Source: Streptomyces exfoliatus (GTDB lineage Bacteria; Actinomycetota; Actinomycetes; Streptomycetales; Streptomycetaceae). From it: 64,000 bases of DNA. The DNA lies in the NCBI RefSeq assembly GCF_000725545.1, contig NZ_JNZP01000015.1, positions 1-64,000 of the forward strand, written 5' to 3'. The first letter of the stretch is position 1; the number at the start of each line of letters is the position of its first letter. Below, piece by piece: positions 8,613 to 15,937 of the stretch. Under the pieces are notes generated by a model. The model was given only the letters and a program-made list of their open reading frames with translations, had not been told where the DNA came from and made no database searches. The position numbers and the translations under genes were made by a program.

Positions 8613-11078
8613 ATGGACGGTCGTGAACTACTGCGTTCGGTGAAGGTGTTCGGTTCGGTGCGGGGATGGCGGACGGTGCGGGCGGCGTGGCGGCAGCGCC
8701 GTACGGACGCGTGGGGGCTCCCGCCGAGGGGGCCGGAGCGGGCCCGGGTGCCCGGGCTGGCTACGGAGGCCGAGGCCGCACCGGGTGGGGGGACCATTCG
8801 GTTCGCGCGGTCCTCGCTGAGGATCTGCGTGTCCTCGGGGGGCACCGTGTTCTGGGGATGGGACGGGGCCGGGCCGCTTCCCTCGTACGCGTTGACCGGC
8901 GAGGCGCCCGACCCGGATCCTCGGGCCTCCCTCGAACCGGACACCGACGGCGGCTGGCGGATCGTGTCCGAGCGGGTGACCGTGGCGGTCTCCCGGCACG
9001 GGGCGGTGGAGGTCCGGACGCCGGGCGGGGTGATGCTGCGCCGGGACCTGCCGCCGCGCTGGTGGGAGCCGGTGGCGGCCACGGTGCCGACCGGAGGTCC
9101 CGGCGCCATGGCGGTCGCGGCCGAGCCCGGCGTTCAGGTGGCGGGAAGGGGTGCCCGGGAGCAGGTGACGGGAACGGGTTCCGGCGCGCAGGTGGCGGGA
9201 GCGGGTTCCGGTGGGGCGCGCTGGGTGCAGCGCAGTGAGGTGCCGGCGGACGCGCGGTTCTTCGGCCTCGGCGGGCGGTCGGCGGGGCCGCGGCTGCGGG
9301 GCGGTTCGTACCGGCTGTGGAACACCGACCCCAAGGGGAGTTTCGGTCCCGGGGACGATCCTCTGTACCTGACGATGCCCGTCCAGTTCGTCGTCTCCGA
9401 CGCGGGGACCCACCTGGCGTTCCACGACAACTCCTGGGACGGCAGGGTCACCCTGGCGGAGGGTGAGGAAGGGGCGGGATCGGGGCACGACCGGCCGGGC
9501 ACGAGCGAGGTCCGCATGGAGGGCGGGCCGCTGCGCTGCTGGGTGGTGGTCGGCACCCCCGCGCGCGTGCTCCACGGCTGGGCGGCCCTGACGGGCGCTC
9601 CGGCGCTGCCGCCGGACTGGGCGCTCGGGCCGCAGCACGCTCGCTGGGGGTTCGGCAGCGCGCGGGAGGTGCGCAGGGTCGTGGCCGGCTACCGGGAGCG
9701 GGGTCTCCCGCTCTCCGCCGTGCATCTGGACATCGACCACTACGACGCGCACCGGGTGTTCACGGTCGACCGTGAGCGGTTCCCCGATCTGCCGGGCCTC
9801 GCGGCGGAGCTGCGGGAGCAGGGCGTACGGCTCGTGTCGATCGTGGACCCTGGCGTGCACGCCGAACCGGGGAACGCCGGTCGGGCCGCGGACGTCTTCG
9901 TCAAGGACCCGCGGGGCGGGGAGGTCCGGGGGGTGGTGTGGCCGGGCGAATGCGCCTACCCGGACTTCACCGATCCGGCGGTACGGGAGTGGTGGGGCGG
10001 CCTGTACGAGGAGCGGCTCCGGCAGGGCTTCGCCGGGGTGTGGCACGACATGAACGAGCCGGTCTCCTTCGCCCCCTTCGGGGACATGACGCTGCCCCGG
10101 TCGGCACGGCACTCCCTGGAGGGCCGGGGAGGTGACCACCGGGAGGCGCACAACGTGTACGGGCTCGCGATGGCGCGCGCCGGGTACGAGGGGCTGCTCC
10201 GGCTGCGGCCCGACGAGCGGCCGTTCCTCTTCTCTCGTTCGGGCTGGGCGGGCATGCAGCGCTACGGGGGCACCTGGTCGGGCGACGTGTCGACGGGGTG
10301 GCCGGGACTGCGGGCCTCGCTCGCCCTCGTCCTGGGGCTCGGACTGTGCGGGGTGCCGTACTCGGGGCCCGACGTGGGCGGCTTCGACGGCAGCCCGACG
10401 CCCGAGCTCTTCCTGCGCTGGTACCAGCTGGGGGCGTGGCTCCCGCTGTTCCGTACGCACGCGGCGATCGGCGCGGGGCGGCGCGAACCGTGGGAGTTCG
10501 GTCCGGAGGTCCTGGAGCACGCGCGCGTGGCACTGGCCGAGCGGGAGCGGCTTCGGCCGTACTTCACGACCCTCGCCCGGCTGGCCCGGATGACGGGCGC
10601 GCCCTACGTGCGCCCGCTGTGGTGGGGGACGCCCGAGGACCGGGTGCTGCGCGACTGCGAGGACGCCTTCCTGCTCGGGGACGCGCTCCTCGTGGCGCCG
10701 GTCCTGACGCGGGGTGCCGACCGGCGGGCCGTGCGGCTGCCGCGGGGGCGCTGGTACGACACGACGACCGGGCAGGGCTACGAGGGGCCCGGGCAGGTGC
10801 TGCTCGACGCGCCGCTCTCGCGGATCCCGGTCCTGGCACGGGCGGGGGCCGTGCTGCCGGTGCGTGGCGAGGACGGTGAACTCGCCCTGGAGGTATGGGC
10901 CCCCGCCGCGGGGCGGACGGGCGGCGGGCTCGTCGTACGGGACGCGGGGGACGGCTGGGGGACGGCCGAGATCGAGCGGTACCAGTCGCGGCTCGCGGAC
11001 GGGCGGGTGGTCGTCGAGCGGGTGACGGACGGTGGGGTGGAGGCGGTGGGCCTGCCGGTGGTGGTGAGAGGGATGTGA
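8613..11078 (+). CDS. Glycoside hydrolase family 31 (alpha-glucosidase type)
   Basis: An 821-residue cytoplasmic glycosidase. WHDMNEPVSF holds the family 31 nucleophile (Asp479) and TWSGDVST the acid/base (Asp558); HLDIDHYD and FLFSRSGWAG are also typical. A GH31 N-terminal beta-sandwich precedes the barrel and a C-terminal beta domain follows. There is no signal peptide, so the substrate is probably an imported oligosaccharide; alpha-glucosidase is likeliest, alpha-xylosidase possible. The ATG at 8613 has AGGGTGAG upstream; a GTG at 8592 would add seven residues. Residues around 175-201 carry an in-frame tandem repeat, described separately. Single gene. Confidence 0.9.
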   Translation: MDGRELLRSVKVFGSVRGWRTVRAAWRQRRTDAWGLPPRGPERARVPGLATEAEAAPGGGTIRFARSSLRICVSSGGTVFWGWDGAGPLPSYALTGEAPDPDPRASLEPDTDGGWRIVSERVTVAVSRHGAVEVRTPGGVMLRRDLPPRWWEPVAATVPTGGPGAMAVAAEPGVQVAGRGAREQVTGTGSGAQVAGAGSGGARWVQRSEVPADARFFGLGGRSAGPRLRGGSYRLWNTDPKGSFGPGDDPLYLTMPVQFVVSDAGTHLAFHDNSWDGRVTLAEGEEGAGSGHDRPGTSEVRMEGGPLRCWVVVGTPARVLHGWAALTGAPALPPDWALGPQHARWGFGSAREVRRVVAGYRERGLPLSAVHLDIDHYDAHRVFTVDRERFPDLPGLAAELREQGVRLVSIVDPGVHAEPGNAGRAADVFVKDPRGGEVRGVVWPGECAYPDFTDPAVREWWGGLYEERLRQGFAGVWHDMNEPVSFAPFGDMTLPRSARHSLEGRGGDHREAHNVYGLAMARAGYEGLLRLRPDERPFLFSRSGWAGMQRYGGTWSGDVSTGWPGLRASLALVLGLGLCGVPYSGPDVGGFDGSPTPELFLRWYQLGAWLPLFRTHAAIGAGRREPWEFGPEVLEHARVALAERERLRPYFTTLARLARMTGAPYVRPLWWGTPEDRVLRDCEDAFLLGDALLVAPVLTRGADRRAVRLPRGRWYDTTTGQGYEGPGQVLLDAPLSRIPVLARAGAVLPVRGEDGELALEVWAPAAGRTGGGLVVRDAGDGWGTAEIERYQSRLADGRVVVERVTDGGVEAVGLPVVVRGM
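9135..9215 (+). repeat. Three tandem 27-bp repeats inside the GH31 gene
   Basis: CAGGTG-initiated units begin at 9135, 9162 and 9189, exactly 27 bp apart. Each encodes a nine-residue variant: QVAGRGARE, QVTGTGSGA, QVAGAGSGG. The period keeps the reading frame. This is a glycine-rich loop in the N-terminal beta-sandwich region that looks expanded by repeat slippage. Confidence 0.85.
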
Positions 11079-11112
11079 GACGGGTGTGAGAGCGGTGGAT
11101 CCGATCTCCTGG

Positions 11113-11148
11113 ATCCGATCTCCGATATTCGAATACTGGAGATCGGAT
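11113..11148. terminator. AT-containing inverted repeat between convergent genes
   Basis: Perfect 11-bp arms, ATCCGATCTCC (11113-11123) and GGAGATCGGAT (11138-11148), flank a loop containing the palindrome ATTCGAAT. The word TGGATCCGATCTCC also occurs twice in direct orientation just before (about 11097-11123). The position between the ends of GH31 and the NUDIX gene suggests a bidirectional terminator. The composition is unusual for this genome, so a protein-binding site is an alternative. Confidence 0.55.
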
Positions 11149-11179
11149 ACGCGAGAGAGGATCCCGTATCAGCGGCCCG

Positions 11180-11701
11180 TCACCCGTAGGCGCCGCCGAA
11201 CCACTTGCGGACCGCCTCCGTGTGGAGCGGGAACGCCAGTTCCACCGGGGCGTGGAGAACGTGGTGGCCGCTCGTCTCGTCCGTCGGGACCGAGACAGGG
11301 AGTGCGGTGGCCGGGCGGGGCGGGAGGAGGCCGAAGAGGAGGAGGTGGCCGCCCGGGGAACTCATCGCGTCGGCGAGGCGGACCTCCTCGGCGGTGGCCG
11401 TGATGCCGGTCTCCTCGCGCAGTTCGCGGGCGACGGCGGCGCGCCAGTCCTCGCCGTGGTCGATGAAACCGCCGGGCAGGGCGACCCCGCCTCGCGCGGG
11501 TTCGATGGTGCGGGTGATGACCACGAGGCCCGTGCCCGCCGCTGCGTCCGTGACGGGGAGCAGGGCGACGGCGACGGGCAGGGGGTTGCGGTAGGCGGTG
11601 TGGCCGCAGGACCGGCAGGTGCGGGGCCAGCCGGCGTCGGCCGGGTGGGCGGCGCCGCAGCCGGCGCAGTGCGAGTCGGGGGCGCCTGTGGAGTCCTTCA
11701 C
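11180..11701 (-). CDS. NUDIX hydrolase with zinc ribbon
   Basis: A 173-residue enzyme predicted to hydrolyse a nucleoside diphosphate linked to another moiety. A zinc ribbon is formed by Cys12, Cys15, Cys29 and Cys32, followed by the full NUDIX box GGFIDHGEDWRAAVARELRE continuing ETGI (77-100). The ribbon-plus-NUDIX layout is like NudC NADH pyrophosphatases, but the protein is shorter and lacks the C-terminal NudC signature I would expect, so the substrate is open. It is divergent from the secreted dipeptidase with about 60 bases between the starts. Confidence 0.88.
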   Translation of the reverse strand: MKDSTGAPDSHCAGCGAAHPADAGWPRTCRSCGHTAYRNPLPVAVALLPVTDAAAGTGLVVITRTIEPARGGVALPGGFIDHGEDWRAAVARELREETGITATAEEVRLADAMSSPGGHLLLFGLLPPRPATALPVSVPTDETSGHHVLHAPVELAFPLHTEAVRKWFGGAYG

Positions 11702-11760
11702 GGGCTCGACGGTATGCGATCACCCTTTCCCGGCGCTGCCGGAACTGATAGACGGTGCGC

Positions 11761-12582
11761 ATGACAGGACTTGCTACCGCCATCCGTACCCTCGCCGTCA
11801 CGGCCGCGGCCGGGCTGCTCGCCGTCACGGGCGCCGTGGCCGCCCCCGCTCCCCCGGCGTCGGCCGCGCCGGAGCCGAAGGCCCCGCCGGAGTTCGTGGC
11901 CCTCGCCTCCGTGGACCGGACGATCGTCCAGGAGATGCGCTACACGACGGCGCACAACTTCGTGGGCGAGCCGATCGACGGCTACCGGCAGCCGTTGTGC
12001 ATCCTGACCCGGCCGGCCGCCGAGGCGCTCCATCGCGCTCAGCTGCGTCTGCTGGCCCGGGGCTACACGCTGAAGGTGTACGACTGCTACCGGCCGCAGC
12101 GGGCCGTGGACCACTTCGTGCGCTGGGCGAAGGACCTGACGGACGAGCGGACGAAGGGGGAGTTCTATCCGGACGTCGACAAGTCGAGGCTGTTCGCGGA
12201 CGGTTACATCGCGGAGAAGTCGGGGCACAGCCGGGGCTCGACGGTGGACCTGACGATCGTGCGGCTGCCTGCCCTCCCCACGCGCGCGTACGTGCCGGGC
12301 GAGAAGTTGGTGGAGTGCTACGCGCCGCAGGAGGAACGGTTCCCCGACAACTCCGTGGACATGGGGACCGGGTACGACTGCTTCGACACGCTCTCGCACA
12401 CCGACGACCCGCGGATCCAGGGGGCGCAGCGGGCGAACCGGCAGCTGCTCAAGGGGGTGCTCGCCGAGCAGGGGTTCGTGAACCTGCCCGAGGAGTGGTG
12501 GCACTTCACCTTCAAGCCGGAGCCGTTCCCGAGCACGTTCTTCGACTTCCCGGTGGCGCGGAGGTCGGTGGCCGGGCGTTGA
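11761..12582 (+). CDS. Secreted VanX-like D-Ala-D-Ala dipeptidase (M15D)
   Basis: A 273-residue zinc dipeptidase, probably cleaving D-alanyl-D-alanine or related cell-wall dipeptides outside the cell. Residues 1 to about 37 form a Sec-type signal peptide ending ASAAP. Metal ligands are in SGHSRGSTVDL (His156, Asp163) and EWWHF (catalytic Glu245, His248). YDCYRPQRAV near 107-116 is the conserved substrate loop. VanX of vancomycin clusters is cytoplasmic; the signal here argues for an extracytoplasmic role. No vanH or vanA neighbours exist. An in-frame GTG six bases upstream is a possible alternative start. Confidence 0.88.
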   Translation: MTGLATAIRTLAVTAAAGLLAVTGAVAAPAPPASAAPEPKAPPEFVALASVDRTIVQEMRYTTAHNFVGEPIDGYRQPLCILTRPAAEALHRAQLRLLARGYTLKVYDCYRPQRAVDHFVRWAKDLTDERTKGEFYPDVDKSRLFADGYIAEKSGHSRGSTVDLTIVRLPALPTRAYVPGEKLVECYAPQEERFPDNSVDMGTGYDCFDTLSHTDDPRIQGAQRANRQLLKGVLAEQGFVNLPEEWWHFTFKPEPFPSTFFDFPVARRSVAGR

Positions 12583-12615
12583 GCCCTTCTCAGCACAGGC
12601 CTCCCGTGGCACACT

Positions 12616-12632
12616 TCTGACGCTTCGTCAGA
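12616..12632. promoter_or_regulatory. Palindromic operator TCTGACG-CTT-CGTCAGA
   Basis: A perfect 7-bp inverted repeat with a 3-base centre lies 18 bp before the DUF35 gene start. It overlaps a possible promoter spacer (TGGCAC at 12607, AGATTA at 12630). Size and symmetry suit a TetR-family dimer. The same core CTGACG-N3-CGTCAG recurs at 54494-54508 before another operon. Confidence 0.7.
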
Positions 12633-12650
12633 TTACGGGAGGGCGGCTCG

Positions 12651-13115
12651 ATGACACGGACCCGCAGACCGGTGGTGGCCGGATGGTTCACCGACGACAG
12701 CGTGCCGGAGGCGGAGTTCCGGCTGCTCGGGACCCGTTGCACGGCCTGCGCGTCGGTCTTCTTCCCGCGCGAGGACGACTGGTGCCGGAATCCCGGCTGC
12801 CCGGGCGGCGGCACGCTCGCCGAGGTGCCGCTCTCGCCGCGCGGCCGGGTCTGGTCGTACACCGACGGGCGGTACCGTCCGCCCGCCCCGTACGTCTCCG
12901 ATCCGGACGTGCCCTGGGAGCCGTACACGCTCGTCGCCGTCGACCTGGCGGCCGAGGCGATGGTGGTCCTCGGGCAGGCCGCGCCCGGGGTGACGACGGA
13001 CGATCTCGCCGTCGGGGCGGAGGTCGAGGTGGTGCCCGGGGTGCTGAACGAGGACGACCGGCACACCTGGACCACCTGGCACTGGCGGCCCGTCGCGCGG
13101 GAGGAGCGGTCGTGA
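12651..13115 (+). CDS. DUF35-type zinc ribbon/OB-fold protein, thiolase partner
   Basis: A 154-residue OB-fold protein with an N-terminal rubredoxin-like zinc ribbon (Cys30, Cys33, Cys45, Cys50). Such proteins form a complex with thiolases and act as an acyl-CoA-binding or channel subunit. GRVWSYT and the C-terminal beta strands fit the OB domain. Its stop overlaps the GTG of the thiolase gene, so the two are translationally coupled and probably made in equal amounts. The ATG at 12651 follows GGGAGGG. Regulation is suggested by the palindrome at 12616-12632. Confidence 0.85.
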   Translation: MTRTRRPVVAGWFTDDSVPEAEFRLLGTRCTACASVFFPREDDWCRNPGCPGGGTLAEVPLSPRGRVWSYTDGRYRPPAPYVSDPDVPWEPYTLVAVDLAAEAMVVLGQAAPGVTTDDLAVGAEVEVVPGVLNEDDRHTWTTWHWRPVAREERS

Positions 13116-14299
13116 ACGACATCGCCGTCCTCGGGGCCGGGATGCACCCCTGGGGCAAGTGGGGGCGGAGTTTCGTCTCCTACGGGACGGCGGCCGCCCG
13201 GGCCGCGCTCGCCGACGCCGGACTGGAGTGGAGCGACGTCGGGTCGGTCGTCGGCGCCGACACCATGCGGTGCGGATACCCGGGATACGTGGCGGGGGCG
13301 ACGTTCGCGCAGGCCCTAGGGTGGCAGGGCGCGCGGGTCACCAGCGTCTACGCCGCCTGTGCCTCGGGCGCGCAGGCGATCGGGACCGCGCGGGCCCAGA
13401 TCCTGGCCGGCCTGGCGGACGTGGTCCTGGTCGTCGGCGCGGACGCGACGCCGAAGGGGTTCTTCGCGCCGGCCGGCGGCGAACGCCCCGACGACCCGGA
13501 CTGGCTGCGGTTCCGGGTGCTCGGGGCGACGAATCCCGCGTACTTCGCCCTCTACGCGCGCCGCCGGATGGCCCTGTACGGCGACACCACGGAGGACTTC
13601 GCCCTGGTGAAGGTCAAGAACGCGAAGGCCGGTGCGCTCAACCCGCTGGCCCGGTACCGGAAGCCGGTGACCGCCGAGGAGGTCGCGGCCTCCGCCGTCG
13701 TCGCCGATCCCTTGCGGCTCCTCGACATCTGCGCCACCTCGGACGGCGGCGCCGCGCTCGTCCTGTCCAGCTTGGAGTTCGCGCGCCGCCACGGGCACGC
13801 CGACCCGGTACGGGTCCGGGCCGTTTCGACGGTCTCCCCCACGTACCCGAAGGCGGTCCTCGATCTCCCCGACATCGCGACGGACTCGGCGGCGGCCGTG
13901 AGCCCGACCGGACGTACCTTCCGCGCCTCCATCGCCCGCGCCGCCTACGAGGAGGCGGGGATCGGGCCCGACGACCTGTCGCTCGCGGAGGTGTACGACC
14001 TGTCGACCGCCCTGGAACTGGAGTGGTACGAGGACATCGGCCTGTGCGACGCGGGCGAGGGCGCCAAGCTGCTGCGGGACGGGGCGACGGCCCTCGGCGG
14101 GCGCGTTCCGGTCAACACCAGCGGCGGCCTCGCCTCCTTCGGGGAGGCGGTGCCCGCCCAGGCGATCGCCCAGGTCTGCGAGCTGACCTGGCAGTTGCGG
14201 GGTACGGCGGGCGGGCGGCAGGTGCCCGGCGCGCGGGTCGGCATCACCGCGAACCAGGGCCTGTTCGGGCACGGGTCGGCGGTGGTGGCGGTGCGCTGA
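13112..14299 (+). CDS. Thiolase / lipid-transfer-type acetyl-CoA acyltransferase
   Basis: A 395-residue thiolase-fold enzyme of the SCP-x-like family. The nucleophile is Cys83 in YAACASGAQAI, and the C-terminal NQGLFGHGSAVV stands for the usual thiolase glycine loop. These enzymes, paired with DUF35 proteins, cleave or condense beta-keto acyl-CoAs, including in sterol side-chain or branched substrate breakdown. The GTG at 13112 overlaps the upstream stop by four bases. The real substrate is unknown; no dehydrogenase or hydratase is adjacent. Confidence 0.86.
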   Translation: MNDIAVLGAGMHPWGKWGRSFVSYGTAAARAALADAGLEWSDVGSVVGADTMRCGYPGYVAGATFAQALGWQGARVTSVYAACASGAQAIGTARAQILAGLADVVLVVGADATPKGFFAPAGGERPDDPDWLRFRVLGATNPAYFALYARRRMALYGDTTEDFALVKVKNAKAGALNPLARYRKPVTAEEVAASAVVADPLRLLDICATSDGGAALVLSSLEFARRHGHADPVRVRAVSTVSPTYPKAVLDLPDIATDSAAAVSPTGRTFRASIARAAYEEAGIGPDDLSLAEVYDLSTALELEWYEDIGLCDAGEGAKLLRDGATALGGRVPVNTSGGLASFGEAVPAQAIAQVCELTWQLRGTAGGRQVPGARVGITANQGLFGHGSAVVAVR

Positions 14300-14328
14300 G
14301 GGCCCGCCCGGGAAGGGTCGGGCCCTCA
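14297..14328. terminator. Terminator between thiolase and cvnD
   Basis: TGAGGGCCCG (14297-14306, overlapping the thiolase stop codon) pairs perfectly with CGGGCCCTCA (14319-14328). It separates convergent transcription units. Confidence 0.8.
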
Positions 14329-14354
14329 GGGCCTCGCGTTCGGATCGGGCCGGA

Positions 14355-14960
14355 TCAGGGGGCGGCCGTCGGGTGGCTCTGGTCCGCGAGGACGAGGGCG
14401 TGCTGGACGACGGCCACCAGGACGTTCTTCACGGACTCGCGGTCCCGGGCGTCGCACATCACGAGCTCCACCTCGGGATCCAGGTCGAGCGCCCCGCGCA
14501 CGCTCTCCGCGGGGAAGCGCTGGGCGCCCTCGAAGCAGTTGACGGCCACCGTGAACGGGATGCCGCGCCGCTCGAAGTAGTCGATGGCCGCGAAGCTGTC
14601 CTCCAGGCGGCGGGTGTCCGCGAGGACGACCGCGCCGAGCGCGCCCTGTGCCAGCTCGTCCCAGAGGAACCAGAAGCGGTCCTGGCCGGGGGTGCCGAAC
14701 AAGTACAGGACGAGGTCCTCGCGGAGGGTGATCCGGCCGAAGTCCATGGCGACCGTGGTGGTCGTCTTGGCCTCGACGCCGTGCAGGTCGTCGACGGGCC
14801 GCCCCGCCTCGCTGAGGATCTCCTCCGTCCGCAGGGGCCGGATCTCGCTGACCGCGCCCACCAGCGTCGTCTTGCCGACCCCGAACCCGCCCGCGACGAG
14901 GATCTTCAGGGTCACCGGCTCGACGTACTGCTTCTTGCGGCTAGAGCGCCCGAAGGCCAT
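14355..14960 (-). CDS. cvnD: Conservon GTPase-like protein CvnD
   Basis: A 201-residue small Ras/MglA-like GTP-binding protein, last gene of a conservon. The P-loop GGFGVGKTT (24-32) is intact. TTTTVAMDFG is the switch I region and LFGTPGQDRFWF the switch II motif. NCFEGA replaces the usual NKxD, as is common in CvnD. Conservon proteins are thought to assemble at the membrane as a G-protein-coupled sensor in actinomycete development and metabolism. Its start overlaps the end of cvnC by 20 bases. Confidence 0.9.
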   Translation of the reverse strand: MAFGRSSRKKQYVEPVTLKILVAGGFGVGKTTLVGAVSEIRPLRTEEILSEAGRPVDDLHGVEAKTTTTVAMDFGRITLREDLVLYLFGTPGQDRFWFLWDELAQGALGAVVLADTRRLEDSFAAIDYFERRGIPFTVAVNCFEGAQRFPAESVRGALDLDPEVELVMCDARDRESVKNVLVAVVQHALVLADQSHPTAAP

Positions 14961-15480
14961 TGATCACCTCGCGGAGAATGCTCACGTCCGGCAGCTCGGC
15001 CGGCGGAACGGGGCGGGTCACATGGACGAGTTCGTCCTCGACGAGATCGCCGACCAGCACCCGGACCACCCCGACGGGGAGGTCGAGTCCTGCGGCGAGC
15101 TCGGCGATCGACTGGGGCTGCTCGAAGCAGCGCTCGACGATCTCCACGTGCTCGGGGGAGAGCGTCTGGTCCCGGCCGGGGTCGTCGGCGGCGGGTTCGG
15201 GAACGACGAGCGCGATGAGGTCGAGCCGGTGGCGGGTGGCTGCGCTCGTCCGGCCGCGGGTCATCGCGTACGGACGGACCACGGGACCGGCTTCGTCGTC
15301 GAACCAGTGGGGGTGGTCCGGTGTCGTCGGACCGTCCTGCTGCGCGCCGTACGGTTCGTAGGCCGCGTACGGCTCGCTCGACCCGTACGCCGTGTACGGC
15401 TCGCTCGACCCGTACGACTCGTCCGGCCGGCTCGGCCGGTCGGGTTCGTTCAGCTGGTTCCGCTCGGCTGCGTCACTCAT
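14941..15480 (-). CDS. cvnC: Conservon DUF742 protein CvnC
   Basis: A 179-residue protein. The C-terminal 110 residues (VVRPYAMTRGRT through LREVINGLRAL) are a DUF742 winged-helix-like domain. The N-terminus is disordered and contains imperfect repeats of YGSSEPYTA and YEPYG type (about 22-45). Gene order A-B-C-D and spacing match other conservons. The ATG at 15480 is 11 bases past the cvnB stop. Confidence 0.88.
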   Translation of the reverse strand: MSDAAERNQLNEPDRPSRPDESYGSSEPYTAYGSSEPYAAYEPYGAQQDGPTTPDHPHWFDDEAGPVVRPYAMTRGRTSAATRHRLDLIALVVPEPAADDPGRDQTLSPEHVEIVERCFEQPQSIAELAAGLDLPVGVVRVLVGDLVEDELVHVTRPVPPAELPDVSILREVINGLRAL

Positions 15481-15490
15481 GCCGTCCCGC

Positions 15491-15937
15491 TCACCCTCCC
15501 GAGGGACCGGTCCGGGGGGCCGTCGCGAGGTGGGCCCCGACCCGCTTCACCATCAGCGTCATCTCGTAGGCGACCTGACCGACGTCGGAGTCGGCGTCCG
15601 CGAGCACCGCGAGGCAGCTGCCGTCGCCGGCGGCCGTGACGAAGAGGAAGGCGTCCTCCAGCTCGACGACCGTCTGGCGGACCTTGCCCGCCTCGAAGTG
15701 GCGGCCGACGCCCTTGGCGAGGCTGTGGAAGCCGGAGGCCACGGCGGCCAGGTGCTCGCCGTCCTCCCGGGACAGATCCTGGGAGGCACCGGTGGGGAGG
15801 CCGTCGCTGGAGAGCACCAGGGCCTTGCGGATCGACCCGACGCGCTGGACGAGTTCGTCGAGGAGCCAGTTCAGCTCGCCGTTTCCGTGGCCGTGGCCGG
15901 AGGTGGTGCTGGGTGCTGCGGCGTTCGGTGCGGTCAT
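15491..15937 (-). CDS. cvnB: Conservon roadblock/LC7 protein CvnB
   Basis: A 148-residue roadblock/LC7-fold protein (LDELVQRVGSIRKALVLSSDG and LAVLADADSDVGQVAYEM). By analogy to MglB it may act on the CvnD GTPase. A short Gly/His-rich tail (GHGHGNG) precedes the domain. The ATG at 15937 overlaps the cvnA stop as ATGA. Confidence 0.9.
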   Translation of the reverse strand: MTAPNAAAPSTTSGHGHGNGELNWLLDELVQRVGSIRKALVLSSDGLPTGASQDLSREDGEHLAAVASGFHSLAKGVGRHFEAGKVRQTVVELEDAFLFVTAAGDGSCLAVLADADSDVGQVAYEMTLMVKRVGAHLATAPRTGPSGG

